Part shown: one piece after another, positions 44,484 to 52,785 of the stretch | Layout: every line of letters begins with the position of its first letter | How positions within the stretch are numbered: position 1 is the stretch's first letter | Assembly (NCBI GenBank): GCA_965226215.1 | Contig: CBDDCH010000002.1 | Coordinates: 1,116,001 to 1,180,000 of the forward strand | Origin: G963668345 sp965226215 | GTDB lineage: Bacteria; Acidobacteriota; Terriglobia; Bryobacterales; UBA6623 | DNA length: 64,000 nt | Direction: 5' to 3' | The notes under the pieces: model-generated | The model's database searches: none | Told to the model about the DNA's origin: nothing | Seen by the model: the letters and a program-made list of their open reading frames with translations, nothing else | Position numbers and translations under genes: made by a program

Positions 44484-45636
44484 GTGTAGTGCCACTAACG
44501 GTTCTGGACAATGGCGTGGGTTTTGGCGGCGCGCTCGACTTTGGCGAGGATATCTTGTGCCGGAGCTGTCCAGACAAAGGGCTTGGCCGCTTGGTTGCTC
44601 GCTTCCAGGTACTCGTGGATGGCGGCCTCGAGTTCGGGAACACTGCGGAACACGCCGCGGCGGATGCGCTTCTGTGTCAGCTCGCGGAACCAGCGCTCGA
44701 CGAGATTGAGCCAAGAAGAAGACGTGGGAATGAAGTGAAAGTGGAAGCGGGGGTGCTTCGCGAGCCACTTCTTCACCTGCTCATGCTTATGCGTGGAGTA
44801 GTTGTCCACGATCAGATGCAGCTCCAGCGCCGGTGGCGTTTCGCGATCGATCTTGCGTAGGAATTTGAGGAATTCCTGGTGCCGATGTCGCGGCAGACAC
44901 TCCCCGATCACCTGGCCGTCGAGCACATTGAAGGCGGCGAACAGCGTCGTTGTGCCATGTCGTTTGAAGTCGTGGGTCATGGTGCCGGCGCGACCCTTTT
45001 TCAGGGGCAGTCCCGGCTGGCTGCGGTCTAAGGCCTGGATCTGGCTTTTCTCATCGACGCTGAGCACCAGCGCGTGCTCGGGCGGATTCAAGTACAGCCC
45101 GACCACGTCGCGGAGTTTCTCGACGAACTGCTTGTCGCGGCTGAGCTTGAAAGTTTCGAGGCGATGGGGCTGCAGTCCGTGCGCTTTCCAGACGCGCTGG
45201 ATGGCCATCTTGGAGACGCCCAAGTGCTTGGCGATGGTGCGGGTGCTCCAATGCGTGGCCGCCCGGGGCTTCTCGTGAAGCGTTGTATCGAGGATGCATT
45301 GGACGAATTCAGCGGAGAGCGCCGGTTTGCGTCCGGGGCGCGTCCGATCGCGGAGTCCGTCGAGGCCGGACTGGGCGAAGCGCTTTCGCCACAGGATGAC
45401 GGTCTTGCGGTTGACGCCGAGTTCGCGGGCCATGGCGTGGTTCGCCAACCCCTGCGCACAGCGCAAAACAATGTGCGCTCGCAAGACCATTTTCTGCGTC
45501 GTATTGCGGCCTCGAACGAGGCGACGAAGAGCGTTTCGCTGCGGAGCGGTGAGGGCTAGAGCGTCAGCGGATGGCCACATAAACCATCCTACCGCGAAAA
45601 GGGTGTTATTGTACAGCTATTTATGTGGCACTACAC
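44484..45636 (-). mobile_element. IS630-family element
   Basis: The perfect ends GTGTAGTGCCAC and GTGGCACTACAC are flanked by TA on both sides (44482-44483 and 45637-45638), the TA duplication typical of IS630/Tc1-like elements. It separates the receiver-CheX gene from the ccm operon. Confidence 0.9.
44495..45580 (-). CDS. IS630-family transposase
   Basis: A 361-residue single-frame transposase. The N-terminal double helix-turn-helix (ELGVNRKTVILWRKRF, then STRTIAKHLGVSKMAIQRVW) is followed by a DDE domain with the acids in LVLSVDEKSQIQALDR, LHLIVDNYSTHKH and SSWLNLVERWF. All motifs are present and the frame is intact, so the element is potentially active. The stop lies 11 bp inside the left terminal repeat, as usual for the family. 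Confidence 0.93.
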   Translation of the reverse strand: MWPSADALALTAPQRNALRRLVRGRNTTQKMVLRAHIVLRCAQGLANHAMARELGVNRKTVILWRKRFAQSGLDGLRDRTRPGRKPALSAEFVQCILDTTLHEKPRAATHWSTRTIAKHLGVSKMAIQRVWKAHGLQPHRLETFKLSRDKQFVEKLRDVVGLYLNPPEHALVLSVDEKSQIQALDRSQPGLPLKKGRAGTMTHDFKRHGTTTLFAAFNVLDGQVIGECLPRHRHQEFLKFLRKIDRETPPALELHLIVDNYSTHKHEQVKKWLAKHPRFHFHFIPTSSSWLNLVERWFRELTQKRIRRGVFRSVPELEAAIHEYLEASNQAAKPFVWTAPAQDILAKVERAAKTHAIVQNR

Positions 45637-45879
45637 TAGGTCGTCCAGGAACTCCCGCATCTCGCCAGGCTGAGCCGCTCTAGGATCTGCATGGTGATCG
45701 TCATTCACCAGCATTGTGTGCCCTCTCGCCCCATTCACTTTCAGGCTCATCTTGTGTTGCAAACAAACCTCCCCTTCAGGCTCATCCTGTATTGGATAAC
45801 TCTCCCTCTGCGTTTGACTATCCCAAGGTTCTATACTGAGACTTAAGCGGGCTAGCTCAGCCGAAGGAGGTAAGAGACC
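45637..45879. other. Leader of the ccm operon
   Basis: It contains two imperfect direct copies of TTCAGGCTCATCTTGT (near 45738 and 45775) and a strong ribosome-binding site AAGGAGG about 10 bp before ccmE. The IS630 element cuts the region on its left, so the natural ccm promoter may be partly displaced. Confidence 0.4.
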
Positions 45880-46320
45880 ATGAACCCCAGGGTCAAGTTC
45901 AGCATTGTCACCGTCGTCATTGTGGGCGTGCTCGTGTGGCTGGGTGTCGCCGGCATCAATGAGACGAAGACCTACTACGTGACGGTCGAGGAACTCCACG
46001 CCATGGACGACGCCCAAGACAGAAGGCTCCGCGTCGGAGGGGACGTCGAGCCGGGATCCATCGTGCGCAAGGCGGGCCGGGTCGAGTTTACGATCACCCA
46101 GGAAGACCGAAAGTTGAACGTCGTCTACGTCGGGCGGGATCCGCTGCCTGATACTTTCCGTGACCGTGCGCAAGCGCTGTGTGACGGCAAGCTGCGCAGC
46201 GACCAAGTATTCGAGGCGCGCAAGATTCAAGCCAAATGTACCTCCAAATATGAGGCTGACCCGGGAGGGGGGGCCAAACCCGTCCACGAATCCACGCTGG
46301 ACCGCGAGGCGTCTCTGTAA
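45880..46320 (+). CDS. ccmE: Cytochrome c maturation protein CcmE, cysteine type
   Basis: A periplasmic haem chaperone of 146 residues, with an N-terminal membrane anchor (residues 6-25) and a beta-barrel OB fold. In classical CcmE haem is bound covalently by the His of a HxxxY motif; here the motif is KCTSKY with Cys120 and Tyr124. Such CxxxY variants are known from Desulfovibrio and archaea. It is the first gene of the operon, with a strong AAGGAGG site. The C-terminal tail is short and acidic-polar. Confidence 0.9.
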   Translation: MNPRVKFSIVTVVIVGVLVWLGVAGINETKTYYVTVEELHAMDDAQDRRLRVGGDVEPGSIVRKAGRVEFTITQEDRKLNVVYVGRDPLPDTFRDRAQALCDGKLRSDQVFEARKIQAKCTSKYEADPGGGAKPVHESTLDREASL

Positions 46321-46429
46321 GTCGCGCCGTCGCGGAAGTTTGCAACGGGACTGCCGGACTCTCGCGTTTTGGTCGCGGATGTCCCTTTCTCACCACCGGC
46401 GGAGCGACGTCTTCGTAAGGCCATAGAGC

Positions 46430-48457
46430 ATGGAAAACCTCGGATATCTGGCACTGGTTCTTGCCTTGTGCGTTTCCGGCTACGCCATCGTTGCCGCTGT
46501 CGTCGGCAAGTTGCGCGGCAATCCCTTCTTGGAAGTCAGCTCGCAACGGGCCGTTCTGGCAGCCTGGCTGCTCATCACAACGGCTTCTGGGCTGCTGCTC
46601 TACCACATTTTCGTGGACGACTTCCGGCTCAGTTTTGTTGCCGGCAAAAGCAATGCTGACTTGCCGACCGTCTACAAGTTCGCCGTTTGGTGGGGGGGGC
46701 AGGAAGGGTCTCTACTGTTTTGGACCTGGATTCTGGCCACCTACTCATTGGTATCGGTTTACTCGAGCCGCCGAAGACATCGCGACATGATTGCCTACGT
46801 CGTGGCGATCATGATGACCGTTCAGGTCTTCTTCCTCATTCTGGTCACCTTCGTCGCGAATCCGTTCCAGGTGTTGATGGCAGGTCCGCAAATAACGTCG
46901 CCGGGGGATGGCAACGGATTGAACCCATTGCTACAAAACCCCTACATGGCGATCCATCCGCCCATGTTGTACCTCGGCTTTGTCGGTTTCACGGTGCCGT
47001 TCGCTTTCGCCATCGCCTCTTTGATTACCAGGCAGCCGGGAGACCGTTGGATCCGTACAACTCGGGTCTGGACGATGGTGACCTGGTTGTTTCAAGGCGT
47101 AGGCGTTCTGCTTGGCGCCAAATGGGCCTATGTGGTACTCGGTTGGGGCGGCTACTGGGGTTGGGACCCCGTCGAAAACGCCTCCCTGCTGCCTTGGATA
47201 ACGGCAACGGCTTTTTTGCACTCGGTCATGATGCAGGAAAAGAGAGGCATGATGAAGATGTGGAACATCGTGCTGATCTCCGCCACTTTCTTCCTGTGCA
47301 TTTTTGGCACCATGATGACGCGCAGCGGGCTGGTCAGCTCCGTTCATGCTTTCGCACGGTCGCCCATCGGCGACTACTTCGTATGGTTTCTCACACTGGG
47401 GATCGGTGCCACCATTTTCCTTATTCTGAACCGCCTCGATTACCTCAGAAGCGAGAACCAGCTCGATTCCGTGCTTTCTCGCGAGTCAAGTTTTCTGTTT
47501 AACAACGTGATCTTGTTGGCGAGTTGCTTCGCAGTGCTGTGGGGCACCTTGTTTCCGGTGATAAGTGAAGCCGCCACGAACGAGAAGATCAGTGTGGGGG
47601 CGCCTTTTTTCAACAAGGTGAACATCCCGATCGGGCTGCTGTTGCTGCTGTTAACGGGCGTCGGCCCGCTGTTTGCGTGGCGGCGTACGTCCCTAGGCAG
47701 CTTGCGACGAAACTTTCAGTGGCCTGCCCTGGCTGCGTTGGTGCTGGGAGTGGCGCTTGTCGTGGCCGGTATGCGGGACTTCTACGCGATCGTCTGTTTC
47801 GTGCTCTGCCTCTTCGTGGCGATTACGATTGTGATGGAGTTCCACAGGGGTGGTCGCGTGATCCAGCGTAAGCAGGGGAACTCTTACCCGGGCGCACTCG
47901 TCGAGCTGACGCATCGCAATACGCGGCGCTACGGCGGATACCTCGTCCATATGGCCGTGGTTTTGATGTTCGTCGGCTTTGCCGGCGCCGCGTTCAACCA
48001 AGTCGGGCAGGCGGAGTTGGCCGTTGGGGATGTGTTGCGGCAAGGCGAGTACGAGTTTCACCTCAAGGACATTGCGGAAGACGACAATGGCAACTATGCC
48101 AGCTCGGCCGCCGTGGTGGAACTTCGAAGGGACGGTGAACTGCTCGAAGTCATGCGGCCCGAGCAGCGCTTTTACCACGCCAGCCAGCAGGCTACGACGA
48201 ACGTGGCGATCCGCCTGGGAATGGACGAAGACGTGTACTTGGTCTACGCCGGCACTTCCAGTGACGGGCAGACACCCGTTATTCAGGCCTATATCAACCC
48301 CCTTGTCAATTGGATTTGGTTGGGTGCATTCGTGATGGTGTTCGGCACCCTGGTCGCGCTCATTCCCAACAAGGTTAGGCAAGCGCCGCTGAAACCGAAA
48401 GTTGTGAACGCGGTCCCGGAAGGAGGGGAAGCCCCTGCGGTTCTTAGGAAAAGCTAG
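46430..48457 (+). CDS. ccmF: Haem lyase CcmF
   Basis: A 675-residue integral membrane protein with about 14 helices that joins haem to apocytochrome c. The haem-handling WWD domain is present as WGGYWGWDPVENASLLPW (about residues 240-257). Conserved histidine-bearing loops (AIHPPMLYLG) occur in the N-terminal half, and a large periplasmic loop lies near the C-terminus before the last helix. It follows ccmE after about 110 bp, and its 3' end overlaps the probable start of ccmH. Confidence 0.95.
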   Translation: MENLGYLALVLALCVSGYAIVAAVVGKLRGNPFLEVSSQRAVLAAWLLITTASGLLLYHIFVDDFRLSFVAGKSNADLPTVYKFAVWWGGQEGSLLFWTWILATYSLVSVYSSRRRHRDMIAYVVAIMMTVQVFFLILVTFVANPFQVLMAGPQITSPGDGNGLNPLLQNPYMAIHPPMLYLGFVGFTVPFAFAIASLITRQPGDRWIRTTRVWTMVTWLFQGVGVLLGAKWAYVVLGWGGYWGWDPVENASLLPWITATAFLHSVMMQEKRGMMKMWNIVLISATFFLCIFGTMMTRSGLVSSVHAFARSPIGDYFVWFLTLGIGATIFLILNRLDYLRSENQLDSVLSRESSFLFNNVILLASCFAVLWGTLFPVISEAATNEKISVGAPFFNKVNIPIGLLLLLLTGVGPLFAWRRTSLGSLRRNFQWPALAALVLGVALVVAGMRDFYAIVCFVLCLFVAITIVMEFHRGGRVIQRKQGNSYPGALVELTHRNTRRYGGYLVHMAVVLMFVGFAGAAFNQVGQAELAVGDVLRQGEYEFHLKDIAEDDNGNYASSAAVVELRRDGELLEVMRPEQRFYHASQQATTNVAIRLGMDEDVYLVYAGTSSDGQTPVIQAYINPLVNWIWLGAFVMVFGTLVALIPNKVRQAPLKPKVVNAVPEGGEAPAVLRKS

Positions 48458-48923
48458 CGTCTTCGTCCTCCTGGTGGCGCCCTTGGTTTTCGCGGAGAAC
48501 GTGACGACCACCGACGAGATGTATCTCAAGGTTCGGGCGGTGGGCGAAAAGCTTAAGTGCCAGTGCGAGTCGCAGTGTTCCTATACGGTCGCCGGTTGCA
48601 ATATGCTGCATTGCAGTTTCCGGGGAAAGGTGAATCCGGAAATCAAAGCAGCCATTGAGGCCGGTTTGCAACCTGAGGCTATTATTGAAAAGCTGATTGC
48701 AAAATTCGGCTCGGCGCTGCGGACAGAGCCACAGGCCGAGGGCTTCGGCCTGTTCGGTTGGGCCATGCCGTTTGCCGCTCTTCTGGCTGGGCTGATTATC
48801 GCTCCGGTCGTTGTGCTGAGGTGGCGCGCGAAGCACCCCACGGCCGTGCCGGCTCAAGCCGGTGGGGATGTGCTGGCCAAGTATCGCGATCAGATCGAGA
48901 AGGAAGTGGACGAGCTAGAGTAA
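48435..48923 (+). CDS. ccmH: CcmH-type thiol protein, Cys-rich variant
   Basis: It has a thiol-reductase-like N-terminal domain followed by one transmembrane helix (WAMPFAALLAGLIIAPVVVL) and a short cytoplasmic tail. In place of the usual LRCxxCQ the segment reads LKCQCESQCSYTVAGCNMLHC, five cysteines in about 20 residues. The only in-frame starts after the upstream stop are CTG at 48435 (with GGAGGGG before it) and GTG at 48474. Only CTG gives a proper signal peptide, FLGKASVFVLLVAPLVFAEN, so I prefer it; it would overlap ccmF. It prepares the haem-binding cysteines of apocytochrome c. Confidence 0.8.
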   Translation: MRFLGKASVFVLLVAPLVFAENVTTTDEMYLKVRAVGEKLKCQCESQCSYTVAGCNMLHCSFRGKVNPEIKAAIEAGLQPEAIIEKLIAKFGSALRTEPQAEGFGLFGWAMPFAALLAGLIIAPVVVLRWRAKHPTAVPAQAGGDVLAKYRDQIEKEVDELE

Positions 48924-48934
48924 GCTTGGTCCCG

Positions 48935-49222
48935 ATGCTTATCGTCTGTTCCATCGTGCTCGTTCTGGTTGCGTTCGGGCTGCCGTTATTCATTCGACCG
49001 AGCTCGATCCCGCCTCCGGAGCCGACCTCTCCCACCCAGCATCTCGAGGACAGGAAGGCCACGATTTACGAGAATCTGAGGGACGCCCAAGCCGAGTATC
49101 ACATGGGCAAGCTTTCCGACGAAGACTACCAGCAGACCAAGCTCGATCTACAGAAGGAACTGGCCGGCGTGCTGGCCGAGATCGACCGCGTGACGAGTGC
49201 CGTACAAGGCAAGTCCGCGTAG
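48935..49222 (+). CDS. CcmI-like short membrane protein
   Basis: A 95-residue protein with one N-terminal helix (MLIVCSIVLVLVAFGLPLF) and a charged coiled-coil-like tail (YENLRDAQAEYHMGKLSDEDY). This matches the N-terminal membrane and coiled part of CcmI, without its TPR domain. It starts 11 bp after ccmH. A role in presenting apocytochrome to CcmF and CcmH is inferred from position. Confidence 0.65.
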   Translation: MLIVCSIVLVLVAFGLPLFIRPSSIPPPEPTSPTQHLEDRKATIYENLRDAQAEYHMGKLSDEDYQQTKLDLQKELAGVLAEIDRVTSAVQGKSA

Positions 49223-49263
49223 TCTGTTGCGATCGCGACCGTCAGTACCGCAAAGTAAGACGC

Positions 49264-50460
49264 TTGTCGAAAAGGCCGGAAAACTCCATGGAGCACACCG
49301 GAAGCGTTCGTCATCTCTTCTTGCACGCACCGCGAAAACTGGGGACGAAACTCACTCGGTGTCTTTCCCCCCGCTGGGCACTAACTCCTTTCCTACTGCT
49401 GCCGGTCGTTGCCTGGGGAGCTGTTGAGGGTAGGGTTTACAACGCTACAACCGGGAACTTCGTCCCACGAGTTCCGGTCACCCTGATTGAAATCGGTGGA
49501 GATCAGGGCATGGTCCCGGTCGACGAGGTCTACACAAGTTCTGACGGAAGTTTCGCCTTCGACCGAGAGCTTGGGGGAACGAATGAGCGGGCGGTCCATG
49601 GGATGTTAAGGGTCGAGTTCGAAGGCGTTTCCTATAGCCGAATCATCGCCCCTGGCGCGCCGACCGATGACGTTCAGGTCACCGTGTACAGCGTCGCGGA
49701 AGGCGAGGAATTGAAGCCGCAGGTTCACGGTTTGCTACTGGAGCCGCGGGAAGGAGAAATCCTGATCAACGAGTTCTTCTCGTTTTCGAACGAGACGCAA
49801 CCGCCTCGCACCTTTCGTGATCCGGACCGTGGTACCTTGCGCTTCCACCTGACGAAAGAAGTGCGCGCCTCGCTTCAAGTCAGGACAACCGGGCCCGCCG
49901 GCATGCCGTTGCGAGGGGCAGCGTCTGACACGAGCGAAGAAGACGTTTATTCCGTCGACTTTGCACTCAAGCCCGGTGAGAATCACATCGAATTGACCTA
50001 CCGCGCGCCTCACACCGAGGGGGAGGCATACAGGGGGCGCCTATTGTATGATGGGCTGGCCACGAACGTGGTGGCGCCGCCGGGAGTCACCGTGGAAAGC
50101 AAAGGCCTGGTCTCCCTGGGGGAGCATCCGGAAATAAAGGCTTCTATCTTCCAGATCCCGCCGACAAGGGAGTTTGAGATTTCCATTTCGGGGCAAGGTC
50201 GCCTGCGACGGTCGGGACCGGCGGGAACGCCGGATTCACCCGAGATCGAGGTTGCCCCGGCGCCCGTCGCACAAGAGCTTACCTGGGTACTGGCTATAAC
50301 CGGCGCGATCCTGGCGATTGGCTTCTTCAGACTTTTCGGTTCGAAGATGCCTTCCGCGTCACCGGGCGGAGATCCACAAGTCGGAACGGACGGAGCAGTC
50401 GCGAAAGACAGGCGCGGCCCAGCCAGGAAAGCTGCGAAGTCGGGTCGCCGGAAACGATGA
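49264..50460 (+). CDS. Exported Ig-like/carboxypeptidase-regulatory-like protein in the ccm operon
   Basis: The 398-residue product has a signal sequence (PFLLLPVVAWGAVEG), a carboxypeptidase-regulatory-like beta domain starting GRVYNATTGNFVPRVPVTL, a middle region without recognised motifs, a C-terminal transmembrane helix (LTWVLAITGAILAIGFF, about residues 340-357) and a basic cytoplasmic tail ending KSGRRKR. It lies between the ccmI-like gene and ccmA and overlaps ccmA by 4 bp, so it is co-expressed with the haem machinery. Start could also be the ATG at 49288. No published function is known to me; a scaffold for the Ccm complex is a guess. Confidence 0.7.
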   Translation: MSKRPENSMEHTGSVRHLFLHAPRKLGTKLTRCLSPRWALTPFLLLPVVAWGAVEGRVYNATTGNFVPRVPVTLIEIGGDQGMVPVDEVYTSSDGSFAFDRELGGTNERAVHGMLRVEFEGVSYSRIIAPGAPTDDVQVTVYSVAEGEELKPQVHGLLLEPREGEILINEFFSFSNETQPPRTFRDPDRGTLRFHLTKEVRASLQVRTTGPAGMPLRGAASDTSEEDVYSVDFALKPGENHIELTYRAPHTEGEAYRGRLLYDGLATNVVAPPGVTVESKGLVSLGEHPEIKASIFQIPPTREFEISISGQGRLRRSGPAGTPDSPEIEVAPAPVAQELTWVLAITGAILAIGFFRLFGSKMPSASPGGDPQVGTDGAVAKDRRGPARKAAKSGRRKR

Positions 50461-51155
50461 GTGAGCCCGTCATTTCCCTGCAGGGCGTCTGGAAGTACTT
50501 CGGCGACTTCCCTGCCGTCCGTGACGTTAGCTTCGAGGTTCCTTCGGGGACGATTCTTGCTCTGCTCGGGCGCAACGGGGCCGGGAAAACCACCGTGCTC
50601 CGCATGATGGCCGGGCTGTTGCGGTCGTCCCGCGGCCAGATTCGAGTGAACCCGTCTGACGGCCAAGAAGCGAATGGGCGCGGTTCGATTGGCATGGTGG
50701 GCCACGGCGAATGGATCTACGACGACCTGACGGCGGAGGAAAACCTAGAGTTCTTCGCGCGGCTTTATCGGGTGAAGGATGCCCCTCGAAAAATCGACTA
50801 CTGGCTCAAAACAACGGGCCTGGAACGCTTCCGGCGCTCTCGGGCAGCTGAGTTCTCCCGTGGCATGCGCCAGCGTCTGGCGATCGCGCGAGCTTTTCTG
50901 CACGAGCCGAACGTCGTGTTGCTGGATGAACCGTGGACAGCCTTGGATGATCGGGCCACGGCTTTGTTATCGTCGTTGGTCGTTGATGCCCAAAAGCGTC
51001 ACCGCACGGTTGTGATTTGTTCTCACCAGTTGCGGGAAGCGCTGGAAGTGGCGACTGACGTCGTAGTACTCGATCGCGGCCGGGTCGTCTTTCAAGGCCC
51101 CAATGACGAACAACTCAAATCCTCGCCGGATGAGTTCTACCAGAGAATCTCGTGA
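50457..51155 (+). CDS. ccmA: Haem-exporter ATPase CcmA
   Basis: A 232-residue ABC ATPase with Walker A LGRNGAGKTTVL, signature FSRGMRQRL, Walker B VVLLDEPW and switch His in CSHQLREA. It pairs with CcmB to release holo-CcmE from the haem-loading complex. It starts ATG overlapping the upstream stop (ATGA) and overlaps ccmB by 4 bp. The combination with ccmB next door secures the assignment over other ABC ATPases. Confidence 0.92.
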   Translation: MSEPVISLQGVWKYFGDFPAVRDVSFEVPSGTILALLGRNGAGKTTVLRMMAGLLRSSRGQIRVNPSDGQEANGRGSIGMVGHGEWIYDDLTAEENLEFFARLYRVKDAPRKIDYWLKTTGLERFRRSRAAEFSRGMRQRLAIARAFLHEPNVVLLDEPWTALDDRATALLSSLVVDAQKRHRTVVICSHQLREALEVATDVVVLDRGRVVFQGPNDEQLKSSPDEFYQRIS

Positions 51156-51835
51156 TTGAATTTTTCGGGCAGGCCTTGACGATTGCCGGCAAGGACCTGC
51201 GAAGTGAACTCCGAAACAAGGAGGTCATGAATGCGGCGGTGTCGTTCACCGTGGTTGTCCTGTTGTTGTTCAGCTTTGCCTTTGAGCGGATGTTCGACAC
51301 CGATGTCCGGGAGATGTCCGGGGGCCTACTCTGGATTGTTTATTTGTTTGCCGGCATCCTTATCCTGAATCGCAGTTTCGCCCGTGAGGCAGCAGGTGAT
51401 TGCCTGGATGCGTTGGTGGCCGCTCCTGTTTCCGGCGGTTCCATTTTTCTCGGGAAAGCGCTGGCGAACAGCATACTCTTGCTGGTTCTCGAGTGTATTT
51501 CGCTGCCGATTTTCGTAATTTTCTACAATGTCAATTGGCCGAGCGCCCTGGGCCCGCTATTGCTGGTTTTCGTCTTGGGTACCTGGGGATTGACGGTGGT
51601 CGGCACGATTTTCAGCGCGCTGACCGCCAATAACCGCCTTCGGGAACTGATGCTGCCGCTTCTGGTTTTCCCGATCACGCTGCCGGTGCTGATGGCCTGT
51701 GTCGAGCTGACTTCACTGATTTTCACCGGGCAGCCGTTCGGGGAATCCATCATTTGGCTGAAGCTGCTTTTCGGCTTCGGCGTGATCTTCTCGCTCCTCG
51801 GTGCGGTCCTACTTGATGCTGTCCTTCTCGGGTAA
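51152..51835 (+). CDS. ccmB: Haem-exporter permease CcmB
   Basis: A 227-residue membrane protein with six predicted helices and the family phrases FAREAAGDCLDALVAAPVSG and LRELMLPLLVFPITLPVL. It forms the membrane part of the CcmAB transporter. It starts GTG overlapping the ccmA stop. In most operons ccmC follows ccmB directly; here the operon ends and no ccmC is found downstream. Confidence 0.93.
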   Translation: MIEFFGQALTIAGKDLRSELRNKEVMNAAVSFTVVVLLLFSFAFERMFDTDVREMSGGLLWIVYLFAGILILNRSFAREAAGDCLDALVAAPVSGGSIFLGKALANSILLLVLECISLPIFVIFYNVNWPSALGPLLLVFVLGTWGLTVVGTIFSALTANNRLRELMLPLLVFPITLPVLMACVELTSLIFTGQPFGESIIWLKLLFGFGVIFSLLGAVLLDAVLLG

Positions 51836-52036
51836 CTGCCATGCAACGGAAAAGCTGGGAGTGCCGTTCCGACTTTGGCGAGCGGGTGTGGTACGGGCGG
51901 CCTCGGAGAGGCAAATCTGGGATCGCCCGGTGAGGGGCCAAAACTCGGGGAGGGCGGGGCAGTGCTCGTAACGGGGCGGAGAGCGCAACCCGCCTATTGG
52001 TCCTAACAGATTTGGGCTAACACCCGCCGAGGGAAA
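51836..52036. other. Intergenic region after ccmB
   Basis: No gene; specifically no ccmC or ccmD frame can be found. GC-rich, without a clear terminator. Confidence 0.4.
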
Positions 52037-52369
52037 TCAGTGGACGAGTTCGACCAGATCCCGCTTTTTCCTGCGTCGGCCGCCGCTTTTTTGGACTTCC
52101 GAAGCTAGGCGGGTCAGTCTCGCCCGTTGCGGAGGACCCAGATCGACCTTCGGTCCCGACTGATTCCCGTTGGCAAACGCGTTCGCAATGGACTCAAGCA
52201 GCTGGTAATCGAGTGACTGGATGGCCTTTTCCAGTGCCTCGATTACCGTGTCGAGCCACCTCTTTTTTGCATGTAACTCATCGAGCACCCGATCGAGATC
52301 TAGGTTTCGTTTACGTTTTAGCACGATACCGCTCCCGTATTCGCGAACCCCATTTTCCGGGCGTGACAT
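52037..52369 (-). CDS. Small helical protein of unknown function
   Basis: A 110-residue charged protein. Its centre (DLDRVLDELHAKKRWLDTVI) is a heptad-patterned helix likely to form a coiled coil, and it ends with the basic tail KSGGRRRKKRDL. Small proteins of the pattern LxxxLxELxxEKxxLDxxIxxLE are frequent in related genomes. Function unknown. Strand and position put it downstream of the broken TPR-peptidase gene, after a 416-bp gap. Confidence 0.5.
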   Translation of the reverse strand: MSRPENGVREYGSGIVLKRKRNLDLDRVLDELHAKKRWLDTVIEALEKAIQSLDYQLLESIANAFANGNQSGPKVDLGPPQRARLTRLASEVQKSGGRRRKKRDLVELVH

Positions 52370-52785
52370 CGCGTTAGGGTCGAACGCGAGTGGACGCCCG
52401 AGCCACGACCAGCCTTAAAGCCCAAGAACCTTTGGTTGGCACCGGGCAGCGTTCGGGCAGTCCATCTGATTGTGGGATCATCGTTTTGGCTGATGGCTGT
52501 CTCAGAAGGCTAAATTACCATGGATGCTGCATCGGCTGTATAAAAATGGCGTTAAACTTGGGCTGTAAACCGATAAAACTGTTTTATATAAAGCACCGCC
52601 CGGTGTGAATGGTGGAGCGGGTTTGCCCGACTTGAGCGGTTGATGCTTTGAATTGCGCTTTGCAAAGCGGTCGGGGTGGGTGGGGTCGATGCGAGACCAC
52701 CAGCGGTTTTTCCGAAAGGTGCAACTGCTATTCTCGATGTCGCAATGCCTTAGGGAATACTGAGTGAAGACCCTGTGGACGGGAA
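52370..52785. other. Intergenic region with an AT-rich core
   Basis: No supported gene. Around 52540-52600 the DNA is notably AT-rich (for example TGTTTTATATAAAG), suggesting a promoter region for the minus-strand gene at 52369 or a horizontally acquired scrap. Confidence 0.35.
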
